NCBI GenBank assembly: GCA_001508335.1
Contig: LGFX01000001.1
Coordinates: 124,001 to 188,000, forward strand
Source: a candidate division TA06 bacterium 32_111
GTDB taxonomy: Bacteria; Hydrothermota; 32-111
Direction: 5' to 3'
DNA length: 64,000 nt
The notes below the pieces were generated by a model. It had not been told where the DNA came from and made no database searches. It saw only the letters and a list, made by a program, of their open reading frames with translations. This document shows, piece after piece, positions 1-8,856 of the stretch. The position numbers and the translations under genes are program-made. How positions within the stretch are numbered: position 1 is the stretch's first letter; every line of letters starts with the position of its first letter.

Positions 1-2088
1 ATAGTTGCTTTGGAAACAGATGATGTTTTTAGTAAAGAAACGATTGAAAGAGTTAATCAGTTAACTAATGAATTTAAACTTGTGGACGGCGTTTCCTATG
101 TAACAAGTTTGACCAATATTCTTGATATTAAAAAAGGTGAAGACGGAATAGAAATTGGAAAGCTTATAGATGAATACAACCTTCCTCAGACAGATGAGGA
201 ACTTAAAAAACTTAAAAGTTATACACTTTCAAAAGATATATATCGTGGCCGCCTCGTTTCTCCAGATTCTAAGGTAACACTTATTATCTGCAGATTAAGA
301 GAAGATGTTAATAAGATAGAAGTTGCAAGACAGTTAAAAGAAATCGTTAAAAAGATGAATTTAAAAGCAAAAGTCCATTACAGCGGTCTTCCGTTTCAGT
401 TCTTGGATCTCACTGAAATTATTCTTAACGATTTAAAATTCTTAGTCCCTATTGTTTCTCTCTTAATCATCATTTCTTTATTTTTTAGTTTTCGTAGTTT
501 AAGAGGCGTTCTTCTTCCGATGGTTTCTGTTTTAATCAGCACTATCTGGACATTGGGAATTATGAGTATTTTGAGAGTTCCACTGACAGTTATTTCTGAC
601 ATTATTCCGGTAATCCTTGTTGCTGTTGGTACTGCTTATAGCATACATGTGGTTAGTAAATTTGATGAGGAGTTATCCTCAGGCGAAGATAAGATAAAAA
701 GAGCCCAGAGTGCCCTGAATGAAGTTGGTGTCCCGGTGATACTTGCTGGTGTAACAACTATTGCTGGATTTATTTCTTTTGTCTTTGGTTCTTATTTAAC
801 CGCTATAAGTCAATTCGGTATTTTTTCAAGTCTAGGTATTCTTTTTGCATTGATTATTTCTCTCACCTTTACTCCTTCTGTATTATCGTTATCCTCACCC
901 AAAAGAAAGATGATTACTCTTTCAGAAAATTTTAGTAAGAAAAACGGTGTTGCCAGATTTATGGATAAAATTGGTGAATGGGTCTTAACCAATGAGAAAG
1001 CGGTTATTGTTTGTGCAACAATTGTTGTTGTTTTATGCTTCATCGGCATACCGAAAATAGAGCGAAGAGTTGATATGTTGGATTACTTCAGGCCAAAAAA
1101 TCCAATTAGAATAACAGAAGAGATGATGCAGAAAAAATTTGGTGGCTCTGTTCCTGTGCAAATTCTGGTAAAGGGTGATATTCAGGACCCAAGTGTTCTA
1201 AAACAGATGAAAAAGATAGAAGATTTTTTAAAAACCCAGGATAATGTTCACAACCCGCAATCAGTAGCTGACCTTATTGAAGAAATGAACGATGTTATGG
1301 ATGAAGGTAGGATGATACCAGATAGTAGAGATAAAGTGAGCAATCTCTGGTTTCTTTTAGAAGGTGAAGATATTATGAGCCAATTGGTTAACCCAGAAAA
1401 AACAGAAGCAGTTATCCAGGCAACCTTAGGAAGTGTGGATACCAAACGAGGACGAAAATTGATTAAGAGTATTGATGACTACATTAAAAAAATAAATGAT
1501 CCATCTGTAACTTTTATACAGGCAGGAATTCCAATGATTTATCGGAATTTAGACGATAGTATTATCAATAGTCAGATTCGGAGTTTAATAATTGCGTTGA
1601 TATTAGTATTTATCTCTCTTGTTTTCTTAAGCCATTCTATCACTGGCGGGTTGATTGGCCTTACTCCTATTGTTTTTACACTCATGGTAATTTTTGGTTT
1701 TATGGGTTTTGCTAAAATTCCTCTTGATATTGCCACTGTGCTTGTAGGAAGTATCTCTATTGGTATTGGAATTGACTATTCAATCCATTGTGTCAGTCGT
1801 TTTAGGAAAGAATTTGAAAAAAGTTCATCTGAACTTGAGGCATTGGATAAAACATTAGAAACAACTGGCAAGGCAATTTTAATAAATGTATTGACTGTGA
1901 CAATGGGATTTTTAGTGCTTGTTCTGGCTGAATTAGTTCCTTTGCGACGATTTGGTATTCTGGTTGCCATCACTATGGTTAGTTCAGGAATAGGTGCTAT
2001 AACATTACTGCCAGCGATAATACTTTTTAGTAAAGCCGGTTTTATCGGCGATTTCTCAAGATTTATAAATGGTGCGAAAAATGTCTGA
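1..2088 (+). CDS. RND/MMPL-family exporter, 5'-truncated by window edge
   Basis: This is the C-terminal ~695 residues of an RND-superfamily exporter (COG1033/HAE3 type), an inner-membrane proton-driven pump for lipids or hydrophobic molecules. The frame is open from base 1, so the TTG at base 10 is not a credible start and the true start lies upstream. A hydrophobic bundle at about residues 135-300 is followed by a periplasmic domain, then a second bundle at about 520-680. This is the usual duplicated sterol-sensing-like layout. The next genes encode a LolA-like protein and an outer-membrane barrel, which suggests an envelope lipid or lipoprotein export set. The family call is firm; the substrate is unknown. 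Confidence 0.85.
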   Translation: MVALETDDVFSKETIERVNQLTNEFKLVDGVSYVTSLTNILDIKKGEDGIEIGKLIDEYNLPQTDEELKKLKSYTLSKDIYRGRLVSPDSKVTLIICRLREDVNKIEVARQLKEIVKKMNLKAKVHYSGLPFQFLDLTEIILNDLKFLVPIVSLLIIISLFFSFRSLRGVLLPMVSVLISTIWTLGIMSILRVPLTVISDIIPVILVAVGTAYSIHVVSKFDEELSSGEDKIKRAQSALNEVGVPVILAGVTTIAGFISFVFGSYLTAISQFGIFSSLGILFALIISLTFTPSVLSLSSPKRKMITLSENFSKKNGVARFMDKIGEWVLTNEKAVIVCATIVVVLCFIGIPKIERRVDMLDYFRPKNPIRITEEMMQKKFGGSVPVQILVKGDIQDPSVLKQMKKIEDFLKTQDNVHNPQSVADLIEEMNDVMDEGRMIPDSRDKVSNLWFLLEGEDIMSQLVNPEKTEAVIQATLGSVDTKRGRKLIKSIDDYIKKINDPSVTFIQAGIPMIYRNLDDSIINSQIRSLIIALILVFISLVFLSHSITGGLIGLTPIVFTLMVIFGFMGFAKIPLDIATVLVGSISIGIGIDYSIHCVSRFRKEFEKSSSELEALDKTLETTGKAILINVLTVTMGFLVLVLAELVPLRRFGILVAITMVSSGIGAITLLPAIILFSKAGFIGDFSRFINGAKNV

Positions 2089-2181
2089 TAAAGGAATTGA
2101 AAGGAGGCGATTGACAGATGAAATGAAGAACCTAAAACAAATTGTATTCGCAAAAATCAAAAACAAAAAGGAGGCACTAAA

Positions 2182-2934
2182 ATGAAGAAAAATATTCCAT
2201 TCTTTATGATTGTGGGGCTATTGCTTCTGGCTAATATCAAAGTCCTAGCACAGGAAAAAATTTTTAATGCCAATGAAATTCTTTCAAAAGTTGATGATGT
2301 TGTCAATGCACCTAAGGACCAAACTATAAAGTTAAAACTTATTCTTATTGACAAAGAAGGTAAAGAAGAAGTGCGTGAGTTGATTATGTTTCAGAAAGGA
2401 AGTGAAAAGAGGGTTGTAAAATTTATCTCTCCAGCATCTCAAAAAGGAATCGCTTTCCTTTCTCTTCCCGATGACATTATGTATCTCTATCTACCAGCTT
2501 TCAAAAAGACAAGACGGATTGCATCTCATATAAAAAATACCAAATTCGCCGGAACTGATTTTACCTACGAAGATATGGAGGCAAAGAAATATTCAGAAAA
2601 ATACATCCCTGAATTACTAAAAAAAGATGAGAGTCATTATATTCTACAACTTAAACCTAAGGATGGAGTAAAAACAGATTATTCAAAACTGATTGTATGG
2701 GTAAGAGCGGATAACTTTTATCCAACAAGAATAGAATTTTATGATAAAAGCAATAATCTTTATAAGGTAATGACTAGAGAAAAGATTGAGAAGGTTGGAG
2801 GATACTGGATATCTAAAGAATCTGAGATGGAAGATTTAAAAGCAAAACATAAAACAAAAATGATTGTAGTAGATATAAAGTTTGATTCAAACCTATCAGA
2901 TGAAATCTTTACAGAACGTTATTTAAGTAGATAG
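2182..2934 (+). CDS. Outer-membrane lipoprotein-sorting (LolA-like) protein
   Basis: This 250-residue periplasmic protein resembles the COG2834 'outer membrane lipoprotein-sorting' family, which has a LolA/LolB-type fold. An N-terminal signal peptide of about 23 residues ends near VLAQ. A single globular beta-rich domain follows, with family-like stretches such as YLYLPAFKKTRRI and DFTYEDM. AAAAAGGAGG-like SD sequence lies just before the ATG. It sits between the RND exporter and an outer-membrane barrel, a combination known from envelope lipid transport loci. I infer that it carries a lipid or lipoprotein between them. Family confidence is good; the cargo is unknown. Confidence 0.8.
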   Translation: MKKNIPFFMIVGLLLLANIKVLAQEKIFNANEILSKVDDVVNAPKDQTIKLKLILIDKEGKEEVRELIMFQKGSEKRVVKFISPASQKGIAFLSLPDDIMYLYLPAFKKTRRIASHIKNTKFAGTDFTYEDMEAKKYSEKYIPELLKKDESHYILQLKPKDGVKTDYSKLIVWVRADNFYPTRIEFYDKSNNLYKVMTREKIEKVGGYWISKESEMEDLKAKHKTKMIVVDIKFDSNLSDEIFTERYLSR

Positions 2935-2951
2935 AACTGGAGGACGTTAAA

Positions 2952-4385
2952 ATGAACAGAAGGAACGCGGTTTACTTCATCACTAAACAGACTTTGCGTC
3001 TGCTTAGTTTGGATGCAATTTCAAAGATTGCTTTGCCACCTATAGAGAAGGTAGCGTGCAAACCCCTAGTTGATCAAGGGTGCCCAATAAAGGGAGGGCC
3101 AAGACGCGAACGGGAAGATAAGTTTTTCATTTCAGCTAATTTGATATATGCCGCCCTGAAGGCATTTAAACGCGGGTCCCCTGCTGTGCGAGACAGGTTA
3201 CTCAATCTATTTCTAAAGGAGTTTTTAAGATTTGGTGACACGAAAAACACATGCCAAATGTTTCGTGACAAATATGGTGTAGAACCACCTGGTTTTTTGA
3301 CTCTTTCGCCTGAAGGTAGATGCAATTTACACTGTAAAGATTGCTATGCCGCAAGTTTACCGAAAGACTTGCCACATCTAACAGCCGCAACCGTTGAACA
3401 GATACTTCAGGAGAAATATGAGAAATGGGGAAGTTGGTTTACTGTTATTTCCGGTGGAGAACCGTTCATGTGGCATGATGACAGTATGGACATCATCGAA
3501 ATCGCAAAACGCCACCAAGAACAATATTTTCTTGTTTACACAAATGGCACATTCATTAATAAAAAGACGGCAGAACGATTAGCTGAAGTTGGCAATATAA
3601 CACCGGCCGTCTCAGTAGAAGGTTTTGAGAAAGAGACAGACGAGCGCCGTGGCAAGGGTACATTCAGACGCATCTTAGATGCTTTTAAATATATGCGGAA
3701 TGCAGGTGTCCCCTTTGGTATTTCCGTAACTGCCAATGTTAAAAATGCACATCTTTTGGTTTCAGAAGAGATGGTTAAGTTCTATTTTGACGAACAAGGA
3801 GCACTCTATGAGTGGATATTCCAGTATATGCCAATTGGTCGAGGAGTAGATGTTTCATTGCAGGTTTCTCCTCTTCAGCGGCAACAGTTGTGGCAGCGAG
3901 AGCAGGAACTAGTTCGAAAAGAGCGTCGGTTTATAGCCGATTTTTGGAATGGTGGAACCTTCTCTTCTGGCTGTATTTCAGCCGGCCGTCCCGGTGGATA
4001 CCTCTACATTGATTGGAATGGCAATATCTATCCATGTGTGTTTATTCCTTACTGGAAAGACAACATCAATGAACTCTATGCTCAGGGAAAAACAATGACC
4101 GATGCACTATTTTCTGACCTATTCAAAGGTATACGTGATTGGCAGAGATCATATAACTACATGCGGGAACCGCATTGTCGTGGTAATGAAATCGTACCTT
4201 GCTTCATCCGTGACCACTATGAGGTGGCGCATGATTTATTCTTAAAAACTAATGCTAAACCCGGATACCCATCGGCTGGAGATGCCCTTCGCGACCCAGA
4301 ATACTTCAATGCAATGATTCAATATGATAAGAAGGTTGCCGAACTTCTCGATCCAATATGGGAAAAACTTTACCGGGAGTATTAG
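2952..4385 (+). CDS. Radical SAM protein with SPASM-like C-terminus
   Basis: This 477-residue radical SAM enzyme has the [4Fe-4S] motif CNLHCKDCYA at Cys124, Cys128 and Cys131, followed by a TIM-barrel with the SAM-binding SGGEPF. Further cysteines near residues 341 and 362 and a late HCRGNEIVPC stretch suggest SPASM-like auxiliary clusters. The family (MoaA/PqqE/anSME-like) modifies peptides or small molecules; no precursor peptide is visible nearby. An SD (GGAGG) precedes the ATG and the gene lies 17 nt after the LolA-like gene, so co-transcription is likely. It is more GC-rich than its neighbours (27/60 at 3421-3480), which hints at separate transfer. Confidence 0.85.
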   Translation: MNRRNAVYFITKQTLRLLSLDAISKIALPPIEKVACKPLVDQGCPIKGGPRREREDKFFISANLIYAALKAFKRGSPAVRDRLLNLFLKEFLRFGDTKNTCQMFRDKYGVEPPGFLTLSPEGRCNLHCKDCYAASLPKDLPHLTAATVEQILQEKYEKWGSWFTVISGGEPFMWHDDSMDIIEIAKRHQEQYFLVYTNGTFINKKTAERLAEVGNITPAVSVEGFEKETDERRGKGTFRRILDAFKYMRNAGVPFGISVTANVKNAHLLVSEEMVKFYFDEQGALYEWIFQYMPIGRGVDVSLQVSPLQRQQLWQREQELVRKERRFIADFWNGGTFSSGCISAGRPGGYLYIDWNGNIYPCVFIPYWKDNINELYAQGKTMTDALFSDLFKGIRDWQRSYNYMREPHCRGNEIVPCFIRDHYEVAHDLFLKTNAKPGYPSAGDALRDPEYFNAMIQYDKKVAELLDPIWEKLYREY

Positions 4386-4424
4386 GATTTATACAATTGA
4401 AACCTAAGACTGGAGGTGGTTAAA

Positions 4425-5792
4425 ATGACTCATCGTGTATTTTTATTAACAGTAATTGGGTTGTTATTACTTAACTTTTCTTGTCCGCTTTTGGCACAAG
4501 AGAGCACAGGTTCTGGAGTTACATGGAATGGTTATCTACAAACCGATAATCGTTTACAATTAAAAAGTGATAACGATTTTTCCTTGCAGGAATACCGGTT
4601 GGATTTGAAAACAGAGGCAAACCCAACAGAAAAAGCTCATTTTTACAGTGAAGTCTGGTTAAGATCATTAGGTTTTCCAACGGTGCAAAACAGTGCCGAT
4701 TTAGTGGATAAGAATAAAATTTCTCCTTTGAGTTTAGATTTTCGGGAAGCGTATGTTGACCTCTATGGATTTCTTTTTAATAATCTTGATATTCGTATTG
4801 GAAGACAGCGTATTGCCTGGGGAACAGCGGATAAACTAAATCCAACTGATAACCTTAATCCAGATGACCTTGAAGACATCTGGGATTTTGGAAGGCATTT
4901 AGGGTCTAATGCGTTGAAAGCTTCTTATTATCTCGGGAACTGTGCATTTGAAGTTGTTTATATTCCAATGTTTACACCTGCTGTTTTACCTCAAGGAGAT
5001 TGGGCCTCTGTATTGTCATCTTCTATGGAATTACCTGCAGGACTGACTTTAAGAAATTTAACTGATACCATTATTATGCCGAAGAATAATTTTGAAGAGA
5101 ATTCTATAATTGGTGGAAAAATTTCAAATAATTTTTTTGGTTATGATTTTTCTTTAAGTTATGTTTATGGTAGAGATGATTTGCCTTTGACAAGAAAAGT
5201 GACATTTACTCCTACATCTACGCCTGGCGAGGTAGACATAACAAGCGAACTTATTTATCCACGGATGCATATAGCAGGGATAGATATGGCAGGTGATATA
5301 GCTGGTGTTGGAGTGTGGGCAGAAGCAGCAGTATTTTTCCCAGAAGAAGTCAAGATGGTAACAGATTTATCTGCCTTAGGAATGGGAATACAAGAATCAA
5401 TTGCTTTGGATGATAAACCTTATGTTAAATATGTTCTTGGAGCTGATTATACATTCAAAAATGGTATTTACATCAATGGTCAGTACCTACATGGTTTTGT
5501 CCACGAAAGGGGTAAGGATAATTTAGAAGATTATTTTATGTTTGGTTTGGAAAAGAAATTTTTCAATGATAAACTTAAGATTATACCAATTGTTGGCGGA
5601 ATAGAAATAAAAGATTTTAAAGATATTGAAAATAACTATGCGTTTATTTTATCTCCTGAGATTGCCTATTTTCCTGTTGACAACGCTGAACTTACCTTAG
5701 GTATCCGGCTGATTGATGGAAAAGATACAACTATTTTTGGTAGATTAAAGGATAAAGACGAGTTATATTTCAAAGTTAAGTATTCTTTTTAA
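4425..5792 (+). CDS. Outer-membrane beta-barrel protein (DUF1302/porin-like)
   Basis: This ~455-residue protein has a signal peptide (ends near PLLAQ) and alternating polar/aromatic strands ending in an aromatic residue (YFKVKYSF), as in outer-membrane barrels. The segment IRIGRQRIAWGTADKLNP is typical of DUF1302-like or phosphate-porin-like barrels. The ORF track begins at GTG 4416, but GGAGG at 4412-4416 is the SD for the ATG at 4425, so I use 4425. It ends the RND/LolA-like/radical SAM cluster and would provide its outer-membrane component. Substrate unknown. Confidence 0.72.
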   Translation: MTHRVFLLTVIGLLLLNFSCPLLAQESTGSGVTWNGYLQTDNRLQLKSDNDFSLQEYRLDLKTEANPTEKAHFYSEVWLRSLGFPTVQNSADLVDKNKISPLSLDFREAYVDLYGFLFNNLDIRIGRQRIAWGTADKLNPTDNLNPDDLEDIWDFGRHLGSNALKASYYLGNCAFEVVYIPMFTPAVLPQGDWASVLSSSMELPAGLTLRNLTDTIIMPKNNFEENSIIGGKISNNFFGYDFSLSYVYGRDDLPLTRKVTFTPTSTPGEVDITSELIYPRMHIAGIDMAGDIAGVGVWAEAAVFFPEEVKMVTDLSALGMGIQESIALDDKPYVKYVLGADYTFKNGIYINGQYLHGFVHERGKDNLEDYFMFGLEKKFFNDKLKIIPIVGGIEIKDFKDIENNYAFILSPEIAYFPVDNAELTLGIRLIDGKDTTIFGRLKDKDELYFKVKYSF

Positions 5793-5932
5793 CTTTTTAT
5801 GATAAGAGCAGTTTTTTAAAAACTCACATTTTTTTCGCTTCGCCTTTTTTCAAAGATTTTTATTTTAGCTGGGGACAATTTTAATTATCAAAAAGATTTT
5901 TAGAAAAAATGTTTAGGAAATTTTTCTGTTTT

Positions 5933-5993
5933 GCTCGCCGTCAGGCGAGCGGAAACGCGGGGCGGGATTGCTGCCCGCAGGGCGACAATTAAA
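5933..5993. repeat. GC-rich hairpin island
   Basis: A strongly GC-rich block lies in otherwise AT-rich DNA. It contains a perfect 7-bp stem, GCTCGCC-GTCA-GGCGAGC, at 5933-5950, then a second self-complementary stretch rich in GGGCGG and GCCCGC. It has no T tract, so it does not look like a normal terminator. It lies just before a tRNA 3' fragment and may be an element end, a dispersed repeat or part of a foreign segment. The surrounding gap at 5793-6021 shows no gene. Confidence 0.55.
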
Positions 5994-6021
5994 AATCAGC
6001 ATCAGGATTTTGTTCAAAATA

Positions 6022-6046
6022 GGTTCGAATCCCGGCCTCTCCGCCA
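6022..6046 (+). other. tRNA-Ser 3'-end fragment (att-site remnant or junction)
   Basis: The 25-nt GGTTCGAATCCCGGCCTCTCCGCCA-type sequence is the T-loop, 3' T-stem, 3' acceptor strand (CCTCTCC) and encoded CCA of a serine tRNA. The 5' T-stem strand is absent (ATAGG would have to pair with CCCGG), and no GGAGAGG acceptor lies upstream. This is the part of a tRNA gene copied at integrase attachment sites. Base composition changes across it. No integrase is seen in 1-6 kb. It could instead be a misassembly point. Confidence 0.7.
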
Positions 6047-6360
6047 TAAATAGAATTTTCTTTATTTCAAATCATCTAAGTTTTTCTATAAATTAACTCT
6101 TTGTTATAAAATTAATACTTGTTCCCACAATAATAATTTTTAAATCGATTAAACCAATAAGAGTTAATCTTTTTTGTAACTTTAGTTGTTATTTTAAAAT
6201 ATCTCCTTTTGAATTATAAGATTTGTTCTTTTCTAATTTTTTTTCTCTATAATTTAAAGTGATACCATTTGTCCCAATTAATAAAAAAACTTTCTTTTTC
6301 AGTTAAACTAATAGGATGAAGTGATAGAAATGTTTTATAAACAATAGAATTATATACATA
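6047..6360. other. AT-rich intergenic stretch, no supported gene
   Basis: No intact gene is visible. On the minus strand at about 6189-6302 there is a 37-codon open stretch (KKKVFLLIGTNGI...) with no ATG and a stop just upstream. It may be the remnant of a decayed gene, but the support is weak. Confidence 0.4.
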
Positions 6361-6388
6361 TTGACAAATTAAAGGAAATATTTATAAT
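6361..6388 (+). promoter_or_regulatory. Sigma-70-type promoter for the 6410 gene
   Basis: TTGACA (6361-6366) and TATAAT (6383-6388) are separated by 16 nt. The predicted start is near 6395, and GAGGAGG lies just ahead of the ATG at 6410. Confidence 0.8.
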
Positions 6389-6409
6389 AAAAAAATTAGA
6401 GGAGGTTGT

Positions 6410-6775
6410 ATGTTAAAAAAAATTTTTTGTTCAATCATGATATTTATATTCATTTTTACTATAACTTTTTCACAAGAGCTAACTAATAAAAAAGAAACTC
6501 TTGACAGTTCTAATAATAAAAAAATTAAAACTCAAATCACTACTGTAGTAAAAAAAGCTCTTTTAGAATCTAAAAAAGATGCTGATAAAAATGAGAGTGC
6601 TTTTAAATGGATATTTATTAGTTCTATGATATCTTGTTTACTTGGAACAGGTAGTTCACTTTTATTGAACATATTATTTTATCCTGTATCTTGTATATCA
6701 TTAACTGAGGGAGTTGGGGCATTTTGTCTGTTAACTACTATTGGAAGTACTTTAATTCCAAGCAACACTTTATAG
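6410..6775 (+). CDS. Hypothetical membrane/secreted protein, possible frameshift
   Basis: This 121-residue protein is not recognised. It has an N-terminal signal-peptide-like helix (MLKKIFCSIMIFIF...TFSQ), a short charged linker and a hydrophobic C-terminal region with several cysteines. A strong promoter and a GAGGAGG SD support expression. After the TAG at 6773-6775, a different frame stays open to 6858 and encodes GGTISYIATFVFVVLLGLSL, a convincing transmembrane helix without its own start. The native protein may therefore continue through a frameshift. A T-rich tract at the junction would favour such an error. Confidence 0.55.
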   Translation: MLKKIFCSIMIFIFIFTITFSQELTNKKETLDSSNNKKIKTQITTVVKKALLESKKDADKNESAFKWIFISSMISCLLGTGSSLLLNILFYPVSCISLTEGVGAFCLLTTIGSTLIPSNTL

Positions 6776-6875
6776 GAGGAACAATAAGTTATATAGCAAC
6801 TTTTGTATTTGTAGTTTTATTAGGACTTTCATTGTTGAGTTTGTATTCGCAATATTGATGGGAGAAAATATAATA

Positions 6876-7382
6876 ATGAAAAAGTTATTTTATTTTTTAT
6901 TTTTATTTTCAATTTTCATATACACTTTTTCTAATGAATTAATTATTCGTCTTGAAGACCCCTACAATCCTTGTGTTATTTTTGTGAATGGAGGTTCTAT
7001 TGGACTTACAAAAGATTCTACTGTATTAAAAAATTTAGATCAAGGCACATATAAAATTAGTATGTTTTCTGAATTAGCCTTTGACAAATCGAAAACTGAA
7101 AAAGATTATGCTATATATGGTTTAGATTTAAATGAAAATGAAAGAAATTTAAAAAAGATGTACTCTGAAAATTATCAAAAGATTTTAAATATGGGAACTG
7201 AAACTGTTTTTTTAACAAAAGATGGAACTCGAACAGTTTTTATAAGAAATAAAACTGTTAATAACATGCTTAAAACAAGAGATTATACTGCTTTAATTTG
7301 TTTAAGTGGAACATGCTTAGGACTTACTGGTTTGTTTGTTTTAATAGGATTTTTTTACATTTTAAGTCTATTTAACATTTAA
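6876..7382 (+). CDS. PEGA-like secreted/membrane protein
   Basis: This ~168-residue protein has a signal peptide (MKKLFYFLFLFSIFIYTFS). A short beta domain follows with the pattern IFVNGGSIGLTKDSTVLKNL...GTYKISM, which resembles PEGA domains (surface beta-sandwich modules). One or two hydrophobic helices lie at the C-terminus. The track begins at 6855, but the ATG at 6876 has a GGGAG upstream and starts exactly at the signal peptide. It follows the 6410 gene closely and is probably co-transcribed with it. Function unknown. Confidence 0.6.
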   Translation: MKKLFYFLFLFSIFIYTFSNELIIRLEDPYNPCVIFVNGGSIGLTKDSTVLKNLDQGTYKISMFSELAFDKSKTEKDYAIYGLDLNENERNLKKMYSENYQKILNMGTETVFLTKDGTRTVFIRNKTVNNMLKTRDYTALICLSGTCLGLTGLFVLIGFFYILSLFNI

Positions 7383-7437
7383 ATAGGTTATACAATTTTT
7401 CAATTTTTCTTATTTCTATATAAGGTATTTTATTATG

Positions 7438-7466
7438 TTGACTTTTTTGTTTTTATTTTTTAAAAT
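7438..7466 (+). promoter_or_regulatory. Promoter for MFS transporter gene
   Basis: TTGACT (7438-7443), a 17-nt spacer and TAAAAT (7461-7466) lie 22 nt before the ATG of the MFS gene. Confidence 0.65.
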
Positions 7467-7487
7467 CTTTTATAAAAAGGAGTATTT

Positions 7488-8711
7488 ATGAAGATGAAAG
7501 AGTTGTTAAAAAATAAAGAGGTAAAAAGGGCATACATAATAATACTTCTTTTTGGAATAATAAGTTTGTTTGGGGATATTATATATGAAGGTGCAAGGGG
7601 AGTTAATGGACCATATCTTAAAATATTAGGTTCAAATGCTTTTATTTTAGGTCTTATAATAGGTATAAGTGAATTTGTAGGATACGGTTTAAGGTTCTTT
7701 TCAGGCTATCTTTCAGATAAAACAAAAGCACATTGGATATTTCTTTTTGTAGGTTATTCTTTATTGATTTCAATTCCTTTGCTTTCTCTTACAGGTGTTT
7801 GGCAGTTGGCTGCTCTTTTAATAGTTCTTGAAAGGTTGGGGAAAGGACTTAGGAGCCCTGCAAGGGATACACTTGTATCTTTTGCCACTAAAAAGGTTGG
7901 AACTGGAATAGGTTTTGGAATATCTGAATTCTTTGATCAGATTGGGGCAACCGCTGGTCCTTTGATCTTTTCATTGTTCTTTATTTCAAAAGGTGGTGGA
8001 GAGAGGAGTTTAACCGACTATCAATCAGCCTATAGAATAATGTTTATCCCTTACGTTTTGCTTATAACTGTGATAATTACGGTCTACATTATTTATAAAG
8101 GTAACAAGTTTGAAAGTGAAACAAAGAAAATTGAAAATGAAGGTCTATCAAAATTGTTCTGGATCTACTCTTTATTCACATTTACAACAACATTTGGATT
8201 TGTTAATTTCGCATTGATCGGTTACCATATGAAGGATGTAAAAATAGTTTCAGATAATGTGATACCTCTCTTTTACGCTGTGGCGATGCTTGTTGATGCA
8301 TTTTTTGCTATTATAATAGGTAAAATATATGATAACTTTAAAGAGAACTTTAAAAAGGAGGATGCTGGACTGAACCTTCTTGTAGTTATCCCTATGCTTA
8401 CAACTTTCATAATACCTATGGCTTTCTCAATGAACTATTATCTTATTCTTGTTGCTGTTATTTTGTGGGGAATAGTTATGGCTGCCCATGAAACCATAAT
8501 GAAGGCAGCAATTGCTGATATTACCTCGATAAAAAAGAGGGGAACAGGTTATGGTGTCTTCAATCTAATTTATGGTTTATCCTTTTTCATCGGTAGTAGT
8601 TTTATTGGTTTTTTGTACGATTTTTCAAAAGGTATACTTATAACATTTCTGATATTTTCTCAAATAATTTCAATATATCTATTCTTTCTTTTAAAAAGGA
8701 ATCTTTCTTAA
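7488..8711 (+). CDS. MFS transporter
   Basis: This 407-residue major facilitator superfamily protein has about twelve hydrophobic segments and a central loop near residue 200. The cytoplasmic motif GLRFFSGYLSDK (loop 2-3) and the stretch LERLGKGLRSPARD, seen in a subgroup of bacterial MFS permeases, support the family. It acts in the inner membrane; the substrate cannot be told. AAAAGGAG precedes the ATG. It has its own promoter and is followed by a tRNA gene, so it is probably monocistronic. Confidence 0.85.
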   Translation: MKMKELLKNKEVKRAYIIILLFGIISLFGDIIYEGARGVNGPYLKILGSNAFILGLIIGISEFVGYGLRFFSGYLSDKTKAHWIFLFVGYSLLISIPLLSLTGVWQLAALLIVLERLGKGLRSPARDTLVSFATKKVGTGIGFGISEFFDQIGATAGPLIFSLFFISKGGGERSLTDYQSAYRIMFIPYVLLITVIITVYIIYKGNKFESETKKIENEGLSKLFWIYSLFTFTTTFGFVNFALIGYHMKDVKIVSDNVIPLFYAVAMLVDAFFAIIIGKIYDNFKENFKKEDAGLNLLVVIPMLTTFIIPMAFSMNYYLILVAVILWGIVMAAHETIMKAAIADITSIKKRGTGYGVFNLIYGLSFFIGSSFIGFLYDFSKGILITFLIFSQIISIYLFFLLKRNLS

Positions 8712-8720
8712 ACTTAAATA

Positions 8721-8748
8721 TTGACAGAAAAACTTATTTTAATATAAT
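8721..8748 (+). promoter_or_regulatory. tRNA-Ser promoter
   Basis: TTGACA (8721-8726), a 16-nt spacer and TATAAT (8743-8748) lie 9 nt before the mature tRNA 5' end. Confidence 0.85.
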
Positions 8749-8757
8749 GGAGCAAAC

Positions 8758-8841
8758 GGAGGATTAGTCTAACTGGTAAGGCAGCGGATTTGAAATCCGC
8801 CGGGTGATGAGCCCTTGGGGGTTCGAGTCCCTCATCCTCCG
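8758..8841 (+). tRNA. tRNA-Ser(UGA)
   Basis: The acceptor stem GGAGGAT/ATCCTCC is perfect. The anticodon arm GCGGA-TTTGAAA-TCCGC presents TGA, and a long variable arm (GGGTGATGAGCCC) marks a class II serine tRNA. The T-arm is GGGGG-TTCGAGT-CCCTC. The discriminator is G and no CCA is encoded (TATT follows). It reads UCA codons and should not be mistaken for a selenocysteine tRNA, whose anticodon would be TCA. Confidence 0.95.
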
Positions 8842-8856
8842 TATTAAAAATAACTA

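Noticed and set aside
10-30. TTG start of the RND gene at base 10
   Set aside because: The frame is open to base 1 and the protein lacks the expected N-terminal helix, so the gene simply begins outside the window.
1776-2153. Minus-strand 125-residue ORF
   Set aside because: It lies antisense to conserved RND transmembrane coding sequence and has no SD or known motif.
8758-8841. Selenocysteine tRNA
   Set aside because: The anticodon loop TTTGAAA gives TGA, which is serine, not TCA.
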